From Symsagittifera roscoffensis (lineage: Eukaryota > Xenacoelomorpha > Acoela > Convolutidae), in assembly GCF_963678635.1 (NCBI RefSeq), contig NC_087070.1:27714057-27778056 (forward strand): DNA of 64,000 nt. The letters run 5' to 3'. Made by a program: the position numbers and the translations under genes. The stretch's first letter is position 1, and each line of letters begins with the position of its first letter. A model generated the notes under the pieces. That model was not told where the DNA came from and made no database searches. It saw only the letters and a list, made by a program, of their open reading frames with translations. Below are positions 56,300 to 64,000 of the stretch, in pieces.

Positions 56300-57490
56300 G
56301 CGTCTAATTTGTCAATGACATGCGAGATTTTTTCAAGCTCCCTAATTTTTTTGTCGAGCTATTCTTTTTGGCAAAATTCGCCGATTGGAGATCGTAAAAT
56401 GGGGAGTTCTTCTTTTGTTTTTTTGGGCATATTTTTTGAAATTGTGGTAAAATTGAATTATACTGTGTACTCGTAGTCGGTCTCAAAAACAAAGTTCGCA
56501 CATCTCAGTGTTCAAGCTCAGGCTGTAAATTTGTTCCGATTTCAGAATATTTTTAAGGTCCCGGAGTACTACTTTCTAGTCGTCGGCTATATTTCCATAA
56601 TCTGAATACCAGATTATAATTTTCGACTCCAGCTGTTTGACTAGTGTCTGAATTGTTTCCGCAAAAAGGGGCGGGGATTCAGGATCACCTTGCTGAGTTC
56701 CGTCTTCTAACATTATGACAGAGCTTCCGTGAAAAAAGGTAACTATGTTTACTATACGCGCAATGAGTGTGATTGTACATTTCAGGGCGATTTAAATAAA
56801 CATGATTCAGCATTGTTTCTCTAATTAGAGAGTTAAAGGCATTCTTAGAACGTAGTTTTAAAAGAACAGTGCAATTTCGATTGTCGTCGAGTTCAATTAG
56901 GTTTCGAAACAAGTGTGCAGCTACTTCTGCTCCTCGTTTGATACCGCATCCTACCTGTACATTTCCGAAAAAAATTCGTCGCTCTGAGAGGGCCTTGCTT
57001 CCAGCGCATTTAGACATTATACGTCTCAGCGTGTTGCCTATGGTAATCGGTCTCAATCCTCCGTCTATTTTTATGAGGGCGATAAGCTTTGCGCCAAACA
57101 AAGGTCTTAGGGGTTCGGGTATTTTGCCATCTCCAATGAGGTTTATCAACTTAGTAGGCGATTTCAGAAAATTAAGTCCTCCACTGCCAGTCGAATTACT
57201 AACAAGATCTTTAAAAATTTGAGGAACTTTTTTATCAGGACCTGCTGCTGATCCGTTCGGAAAGGACAATATCGAATTATAGTATAGGTCGAATTCAGTT
57301 ACGAAAAAATTATCTATATTTTCTGGATTTGGAGCTGCAAATTTGGCTCGCTGAGGGTGCTTAGACAACAAGTTTTGATAGTTATCAGTTGAAAAAGGAG
57401 CAATTTTGTCATCCGAAGCAGCAAGCCTTATCCCTCCCTTTATATTGCGTTCATCGAGCTTGCTACTTATTAGCTTTATTCTCTGCTCGA
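56300..57490 (-). pseudogene. reverse transcriptase of the second LINE-like element
   Basis: The 228-codon frame 56685-57371 reads 'SILSFPNGSAAGPDKKVPQI', 'GAKLIALIKIDGGLRPITIG', 'CGIKRGAEVAAHLFRNLIEL' and 'VLLKLRSKNAFNSLIRETML'. In the last, the usual 'LKLDF.NAFN' Asp is Arg. Further on 'GTQQGDPESPPLFAETIQTL' and 'IIWYSDYGNI' replace the QQGDPLGP and Y(L)DDG blocks. Both catalytic positions are degraded, so it is inactive. Confidence 0.75.
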
Positions 57491-57674
57491 AGTCACTCAG
57501 AGGGGATGGGGCTTTGGTAGTGACACGTCATTTGCTCGAATTTTTTTTTAATCAAAGAGCTCATGCTTGTGGTCTTTTTGCGTCCACTTCTTTTCGGTTG
57601 CTCCAACAAAAACAAGAACGACATTAAAAAAATTAGCCATTTTATAACATTTTCTACATTGTAGAAGATGTCAT

Positions 57675-58073
57675 TTATTTTGTCCGACAGACTTTCCACC
57701 AAGGAACACGCGAGTCTTTTGGTACTCTCTTGAGTACTTGGACATTTGAGATGGCTGTATTAACATAATTGTTTAGCACTAAATCATTACCTATTGTTGC
57801 TTTATTAACAGATTTTACATCCATGCTTAAAGGACACTGAAACCATTGGGTTTTCTTAGAGTCGCTAAGAGAAACACAACTGATTTGATACCAACTAGAA
57901 GAACAATCACATCCAATCCAGTTTATCAGTCCTGAAAGCTTTAAGCAATCTTTGCTTGTACACTTTTTGTTGTTTTCCTCAATTTGACGAAGTATAAAGG
58001 TACAAAAAAAGGATTTTGACTGGACTTTAGGGGACTGAACTAACCCATGATAAGCTGTTAGTGGAATTTTCAA
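57675..58073 (-). pseudogene. PHD-type zinc finger ORF upstream of the second RT
   Basis: A 132-codon frame with 'CTSKDCLKLSGLINWIGCD' then 'CSSSWYQISC' and 'WFQCP'. The W-I-G-C-D, C, W-Y-x-x-S-C and W-F-x-C-P layout is that of a PHD finger, which usually reads histone tails. PHD fingers occur in ORF1 proteins of some LINEs. It could be this element's N-terminal domain or a separate ORF1. The C-terminal end has no further domain. Confidence 0.55.
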
Positions 58074-58075
58074 AA

Positions 58076-58639
58076 ATCAGCAATTAAAAAATAGTAATAA
58101 AAGACAATTAAAATAGTTTAAACTTTAAAATCGAATTACAAAATTCAAAAACAAGGAACAATCTCACCCGACCCGAGCTCAGTAGGGCCAGCGGTGCACC
58201 ACCAGACTCTTCAAGTCGGTTCCAGTTTCCCACCTCCCCGCAGAAAGCCACTTGACATACCTGTCTCTAAAATCCCTCAGAGGGCGCTCCACAAACAGGC
58301 ACAAACATCAAACATAACAAATCTATTTATTAGGTTTATCACAAAAATTAGGCTAATCTCCTGGTTAAGAAAACATGCCTCGGAGGGTTATTTTTTTTTT
58401 CTAATTTGAATAATTAGAAGGTCAAAATTATCATAGTGAGCGAGAGAGAGAGAGAGAGAGAGCTTAGGCTTCTGTGTTTTACACAAGGGTTTGCACTCGT
58501 CACTTGACAGCTGAGCTGACTTTCTGCACCGGTTGCAATGTCCATAGTTGCATATAAAGGCCCAGCAAGATAAGTTGACTTCAGAGTAACCTTCGTAAAA
58601 ATAACTCGACAAACTCTACTCATTCTGCCAAAAACAAAT
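58076..58639. other. no gene; GA microsatellite
   Basis: A (GA)n run lies at about 58440-58462. Overlapping minus frames at 58388-58623 come from the same stretch and show no domain. Confidence 0.5.
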
Positions 58640-58990
58640 CAGTTTGCATTTAAACATACAAGTCTATTCAAATCTGACAACAATTTCTTCATCAAAGCTT
58701 TCCGTACTGCAAACGGATTTAAAAAGCTGAACACTTTAAACTTTGAATGTACCCTACCCATTTTCTCATGAGACCTTAAAAACTAACTGGTTCAAAAAGG
58801 AACTTCTTTCAACCTAAACAATTCGTGTACTTTCTTTATTAAATGTTCTTGTTTAAATTGCCGAGCATATTTGCTAGTATTTTGTTCTGTATTGTTAAAC
58901 TCTTTGATGTATATTCTCCTTCTAGTATATATTGTACTTCCTTAACTGTGAATTCAAGTCTTTTACTACTACTACTAATACGAATAAATT
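58640..58990 (+). mobile_element. possible LINE 3' relic with ACT tail
   Basis: The plus strand reads 'NNFFIKAFRTANGFKKLN' and later 'LVQKGTSFN', loosely like the last helix of a LINE ORF2. It ends in 'tactactactaatacg' near 58967-58980, comparable to the ACT run at 50056-50105. Weak evidence. Confidence 0.25.
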
Positions 58991-59782
58991 AAGTATAATT
59001 TTGTTAGGTATGGTTTGTCAATTTGCTCGAGGTTGATATTTCCTTCTCGTATTATAGTCAATAAATGACTGGTTTTTTCACAAAAACTTCTGTCAGCAGT
59101 GTTTGTTCCAGTTTTTGTTATCGATGTTAGATCGTTTTGTCTTGTTAAAAAAAGAATGTCCTTGGGTTTCGTATTCGATTTTATTTTATCGGTAGTTTGA
59201 TGTTGTAGCAGCCTTGTGACATTCGACCAGAATGGCGGTCAACATGCATGACGCAATTGAAAATTTATTTAAACAGTTTAGTAGAGGATTGGTTGTTTCA
59301 GAAGATTAACGTCTTATTTGATAAACTGATTGGATTGGGAGAGATCGGTTTAGCTGAAATGCGAAATTTTAGAAGTTCGGTTGTAAAGAAACGTGACCAT
59401 TTTCATTTTCGCGAATACAGAAGAGGCGCAAAAATCAACAGAACAACGCTTATCGCTGGTAGAGAACAGACCTACGATAAAAATTGAAATCACGATCGAT
59501 ATTTTTGTTGGAAGAACATTCCGAATTGTAACGATTGTGCCGTTACAATCGTTACGGAGGATTTCCCGAGAATTCGGAGGGGTGTCCGAAGCATTTTACT
59601 ACCCTTCCCGAGTGACAATAGATCTGCTCTTCGTCCGGATTCAAGAACCCGGAAGAGTCTCGGGAAGAGACTGAAACTGTGTTTTCAACAACTTTCAGCT
59701 TCCTCGCATGTGCTGAGTTGAATTTAATTAACACCGAATTCTTTTTCTGAGTATGAAAAGCTAGGAGTTGAGGGAGAGGGAT

Positions 59783-59808
59783 GGCCGATCCTGGTGGGGG
59801 GATCGGCC
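59783..59808 (+). other. LTR hairpin of element C
   Basis: GGCCGATCC and GGATCGGCC form a perfect 9 bp stem over an 8 base loop. At the matching place in the element B LTR (36356-36370), just after the shared 'gctaggagttg' word, lies a different stem, TCCATC-TTC-GATGGA. Confidence 0.6.
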
Positions 59809-61289
59809 GTCCTTTCATTCCCTTAGCGGTGTATGACCAGAAAAACTTGAAGATATACAAAGAACCAAGCAAAAAGTAGTATATTACCCAACAAAAAAAA
59901 AAAAACAGAAAAAATAACCGAAAAAACTAAAAACAGAAAACAAATATATAAAAATCTGTAGAAATCATCCCCCCAGACGAGATGTGATCCGACCCTCCCG
60001 TCCCGTTTGTTGTTGCTAGATATATTATTATTACAGGCGTTTATATCAAACAGGATCGTTACGATCGAAATTTTGGTCTTTTTCTGGTGCTTGTTGTAGG
60101 GTTGTTTGAGTATTTAGGCACGTTAATGCTAACTTGCGCCCAGTCCGGAAGGGTCCCGGGACTAGAGCGGGAGATTGATCCCCCGGCAAGCAGTGCAAGG
60201 AGCAGCAGGAAGGGTCTCAAGGACAACAACAATCGACTGTTGGGTATCGTTAACAAGTTTTGTATCCCTTTTGGTGCCGAAAGTAAGATATCAATCCGAG
60301 TTGCGAATTTCCGAGTTAAGCACCTTAATTCGAATATTGAACGGACCTGAACGAGTATAAAATTTTTAGCATTACTATTTATAGTGCTTGTATTAATACT
60401 TCTATATCGTTTTTAGTGAAACAGACCATAAACAGACCTGTTTTTAGGGTCAAAATAGTGATATTTTGATCTCCCCACAAATCGCAATTTTTGAGATATC
60501 AACATTTTTTGAAACAACAAAAAGCGCCTGGTAGAACCGGTTAAATTTAGCTGGAACATGGTTTGAACTAATTGAGTGCCAAAGTCCCAAATTTCATAAT
60601 TTTTGAAAAAACAAAACGCCACAAAATAAGAAAATTGTTCGAAATTCTTGATAGAGGGCAATAAAAATTGTTGTTCGGACAACATAAACTGGTGAGTCGA
60701 CAGATTTTCAAACCTGTTTGCCAACATCTTCCGTGCCCCAGTAAAATCTATTTAAGGTGTTTGATTTGGTGAATTCATCAATCCGGCCGGAAGGGTCCAA
60801 GTTGCATTGTTTTTGGCAAATTTTTTCAGCCGAAACTTTTTAGACCTGGTTTTTTGCATTGATTTAGAAAACTATTGGCTTTCTGAGCTCGGACCAATAA
60901 TTTTTAACTCAATGAGACAAGAATTGCGGAAACAGTTAAGCGAAAAGTTAGGATTGAAAATTTTTTGAGTTCGCATAAAAGCCGATTTGCTTCATAACTT
61001 TGGAACAACTGGACCGATACCGTTCATTTGGTACCATTAGAACAGGACTTAAGCAGGCTTACACATAAACCGATTGTTTTTTGAAAAAAAAAAGAAGTTT
61101 AGATTTTTTTTAAAATAATTTTTTAGCAAAAACTACCGTTTTCTGAAGATAGACCCTTCACGTTTCGTAAAAACGTTTTTGGAAAGCCCTTATACCCCTA
61201 CCACACGGTAATAACGGTTAATTAAGACATTTTTACGCTCTTCTCGGAACCTAGAAAACGACAGTCGACTCAAAACTAGACTTGCCATA

Positions 61290-61337
61290 AGACCCCTCAC
61301 AGTTCAGGAAAATTGTTAAATTAGCCGTAGGGGGTCT
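61290..61337 (+). ncRNA. leader hairpin of element C matching 38512-38573 of B
   Basis: AGACCCC (61290-61296) pairs with GGGGTCT (61331-61337). Flanking words 'ataagaccc' and 'ggggtctagg' are shared with B, where the stem is AGACCCTTC with GGAGGGGTCT. The loops differ in length and sequence. Confidence 0.55.
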
Positions 61338-61970
61338 AGGGTAAGAACAAAATCTTCCTAGTTAGATAGTTTTGCATAATAAGCTCAAAGACCGTATCCA
61401 CCGTATCCGGGAGGGTCTCAGGTATTGTTTTTACCTTTTCGGAGAGGCCCTGGTTTTGCCAACCCGGAAGGGTCATATTTTGCTAATTCGGACAGGTCCT
61501 ATTTTTGTCAATTCGGAGGGGTCCCAATTCAGAGGGGTCCTACTTTCGTCAAATCGGAAAGATCCCAATTCGAAGGGGTCCTATTTTTGTCAATTAGGTG
61601 GGGTCCCAGAAATACTTTTTTTAACGAACGCAATCGTAATGATCATAACACGTACGTGGACAAAAGTAGGATACAAAGTGAATAGCATTAAGATATTAGT
61701 AAATAAGCAGACCAAGAAAGACAGGAAACCAGTGACTGTACTAGTGACTTGCCTTTTAATAAAAATTGAAAAGACCAGAGTGAAAAGCTCACAGATCTAA
61801 GCCCGGAGATTCGAGACTCTAGGAGATTCGCGACTCGCGAGTGAAAACAGAATTCGAAACTGATTTACTTGGATTAAATTCCAAACTATTTTTTGGAAGA
61901 GTGGTTGCTGTGAGAGTTTTAATAGGTCTAGCTTGGGCCATCCGAAGGCAGATAGGTAACAAAGACTTCT

Positions 61971-62043
61971 GTGGGTGCAATAGTCGCCCACTAGAGAAAA
62001 ATACTGCCTTCAAGTTTTGTCTGTTTAGTGCGGCACTAAACAG
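61971..62043 (+). ncRNA. two conserved RNA hairpins in the element C leader
   Basis: Hairpin 1 (61971-61991) pairs GTGGGTG with CGCCCAC. Hairpin 2 (62021-62043) pairs CTGTTTAGTGC with GCACTAAACAG, a perfect 11 bp stem over a one-base loop. Compared with 39236-39258 of element B, the stem is kept by compensating changes. Confidence 0.75.
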
Positions 62044-62407
62044 TGAAAACTCTCTCTCTAGAAACAAGTTCGACTATTAAATTGAGACAGACCAAGTGCA
62101 TAATTTTTCTTTTTCTCGTTTTAGTTTTAAATCCTTAATAATTGTTCTCGATTGGGTAGTGACTACACTGTTTTTTAAATATATTGATACCATCAGTCTG
62201 TGCTAGCTTTTTGTGTCATAACCAATAATCAATTCCTGTGCATAAAATGTATTCGCGCTGTACTGTGATAACTTAAAAAGATTCGAGGTCATTTGTTAGT
62301 TGAAACTTTTGGACATTATCGTGTTGTGTTTTTGTTATCAGTTATCAAACAATAAGAACGGTAGTAAGCAAATCGAGTGTTTGAGCTGTACGAAGCGATA
62401 AATCAAG

Positions 62408-62850
62408 ATGAGTCTAGACAAGTTGAGGACACCTAAACTAAGTGATAGCTCTAGGATATTTATACCAAAGAAACAGAAGAAATCAGTGATTGACCCTTTC
62501 GTGGAAAGGACCGAGAAGACTCGGAACAAGAAAAAGAACAAAGTTTCAGGCGGAATGTTTGCAACAAGGAGTCAAAAGGCCTCGGAGGAAAAAGGGGCAA
62601 TGGAAGTAGAGGTCCACCCGAACCCAGCTCTGAACGAGAACCAGGCGGGACATGGAACGGAAGAAATTAGAAATAGAAGGTTGACTAGTGAATCTACTCT
62701 CGTAGAACAAGGCCACAAATTCGTCACTTCCACCGGGACTCTGGATCGAGAGGAAATGTCGGAACTGTCGTACATTTCGACTGAAAATGCAGCAGAAGCA
62801 GGATCACTTACTGATCAAACCATGATGTATGGGGTAACAGAGAAAAGGGT
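62408..62850 (+). pseudogene. N-terminal part of the element C Gag-like ORF, fossil
   Basis: 'MSLDKLRTPKLSDSSRIFIP' aligns with 'MSLDKSRIPKRGNSSRKFIP' of element B. Later 'STGTLDREEMSELS' is identical in both. Similarity ends where element D begins. Confidence 0.85.
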
Positions 62851-64000
62851 AACGACCCTCTTTTTTCCGGAACTTTCAATTTGCCCTGATTGGTAATTAC
62901 TATTCTTTTTGCTATGGAAAATAGTGGTCCTCCTGTTGTTTTCACAACGTTCATGTACGTTACCGAATCGAGTTCGAAACTTCTGTTTCCACACTTTCTC
63001 AATTGTAACATTCCTGTTGTGTCCTCAAAAGTACTACCATTACTTGCGAATTTTACTTGTGCATTAAAGGTCCCAATGGTTAATTCACCAATGATTAGAA
63101 CTGAGCCCATAATTTTTTATTTGTAGCTGAAATCCACTCTACTGGATATACATATTTGATACCTCTATTGTTCCCTTTCCTCAACAAGTTTTTGATTGTT
63201 TTACATTGAAACTATTTGAAGTCTCTGATGCTAAGATGCTATCCACTTTCTTCGCATGTATAGTAATTGCCGTTGTTTGACACAATATGTCCGAGAAAAT
63301 GAACTTTTTTTGAAAGAATCTGCATTTCGATTCTTTTACTTTTAATCCAGCTTCTTTCAATTGACACAGAATAAGTTCCAACCTCTCTAGATGTTCTTGA
63401 AATGTTCTACTAAAGATTATAATGTCATGTAGGTACACCAAAGCAATTTCGTGTGATAACCCATTTAGTATTAACTTTTTAAATGCTCCTGGCGCTGAAG
63501 CGAGATCTATCGAAAGTCTTTCCCACTTATAGAGACCCACCTGTAGTACAAAGGCAGTCAATTTTTGCGAGTCTTCATCTAACGTTATTTTGAAAATAAC
63601 CAGAAGTTAAATCAATGATGGAAAAGATCATGTTACAATCCATTGTGTCGATGATATTACTTATCCTTGGTAGGGGCCAGCTTGTCTTTTCGATCTGATT
63701 GCTCAGTCTTCTGTAACCAACTACTAATCTGTGGGATACATCTTTTTTCTTAACAAGTATGGATGGAGCTGCCCAATTCGAGTGATTTGGTTCAACTAGG
63801 TCGCTTTTTTCTAAATCCTCCGCGATCCTTTTCACGGTTTTCCGCTTTTCAAAATTCGTATTTCCGTTTGCCCGCCGAAATGGCTCGGCATCAGCGTTTA
63901 GTTTTAATTTGTGTCTGATTTTATCCAAAAAATCTAAGTCCGTTGAAAGGCCTGAAAAGACCCGATTATGTTTGTCAACCACTATCTGTACATTTTCTTT
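62850..64000 (-). mobile_element. element D: Gypsy-type LTR element fragment, fossil
   Basis: Minus-strand frames 63575-63982 and 63181-63561 encode the RT of a Gypsy-type element: 'NWAAPSILVKKKD' then 'YRRLSNQIEKTSWPLPRI' and 'FSIIDLTSGYFQ', followed by 'LYKWERLSIDLASAPGAFKK' and 'LVYLHDIIIFSRTFQEHLER'. It runs off the window at 64000. The part at 62850-63110 has an open frame of unknown kind. Broken. It belongs to a different Gypsy lineage from element A. Confidence 0.8.

Larger units (their letters stand above)
54163..58075 (-). mobile_element. second LINE-like RT element with C-terminal nuclease-like domain, decayed
   Basis: The minus strand carries, from 58073 down: a PHD-type finger, a spacer, an RT (57371 to about 56300), a conserved helical region after RT (55776-56262) and a C-terminal Cys/His plus KRPDG region (54159-54830). 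No AP endonuclease is visible. I link the pieces because they follow one another in the order I know from one RT lineage in invertebrates; I cannot name its clade. Multiple frameshifts and stops make it inactive. Confidence 0.6.
59215..62850 (+). mobile_element. element C: diverged relative of element B, fossil
   Basis: It opens with the same LTR start as B (tgtgacattcgaccagaatg) and follows B through LTR, leader and the first ~145 codons of the gag-like ORF. Similarity then stops near 62850, where a minus-strand Gypsy fragment (element D) begins. The leader again holds CCGGAAGGGTC-type motifs (60145-60165 and 61400-61610) and the conserved hairpins. It is broken, and only its 5' part is in the window. 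It is clearly older than B. It may resume beyond element D, outside the window. Confidence 0.8.

Noticed and set aside
62808-63110. Envelope-like ORF in element D
   Set aside because: The frame is open but shows no signal peptide, membrane segment or known motif, so I only list it as unknown within element D.

Overview
The window is AT-rich nuclear DNA from an invertebrate animal. It is mostly mobile and satellite DNA, with two recognisable host genes, both on the minus strand. One encodes an E2F transcription factor (21450-23780) with an animal-type cyclin-binding motif. The other encodes a RETREG/FAM134-like ER-phagy receptor (33562-34704). Both are long uninterrupted reading frames. I cannot name the species from sequence alone.

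Layout. 1-4160: a broken Polinton/Maverick (adintovirus-like) copy on the plus strand, with integrase, penton-like, small core-like and major-capsid-like remnants. 4540-4765: a ~30 bp minisatellite. 5040-9460: a second, diverged Polinton fossil on the minus strand facing the first. 11690-16170: degenerate satellite A, monomer ~165-175 bp. 16170-21450: mostly empty, with an inverted-repeat pair and a tRNA-like relic. 21450-23780: E2F. 24219-24496: a MITE with 9 bp target duplications. 24505-31430: satellite B, with ~1.1 kb higher-order units and a duplicated block. 31440-31775: a LINE 3' fragment. 33562-34704: the RETREG-like gene.

34873-49796 is a nest of LTR elements. Element A is a short-LTR Gypsy element (83 bp LTRs, target duplication GTAAC) interrupted by element B (LTRs 35784-36694 and 45714-46634). 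B is young: its LTRs are nearly identical. It carries a gag-like ORF, a protease-like scrap, a TARG1-like macrodomain ORF, an SGNH-hydrolase ORF and an unidentified helical ORF, but no visible RT or integrase. Its 3 kb leader is rich in a CCGGAGGGGTC motif and in hairpins supported by base covariation with a diverged relative, element C (59215-62850).

50430-58075 holds two decayed minus-strand LINEs: an endonuclease/RT LINE whose ORF1 has a PHD finger, and a second RT lineage with a C-terminal Cys-His/KRPDG nuclease-like domain. The window ends in element C, interrupted by another Gypsy fragment D on the minus strand.

Most distinctive signals: macrodomain plus SGNH hydrolase in one LTR element; covarying RNA hairpins in its leader; a perfect 101 bp duplication flanking it; and the two opposed Polinton fossils.
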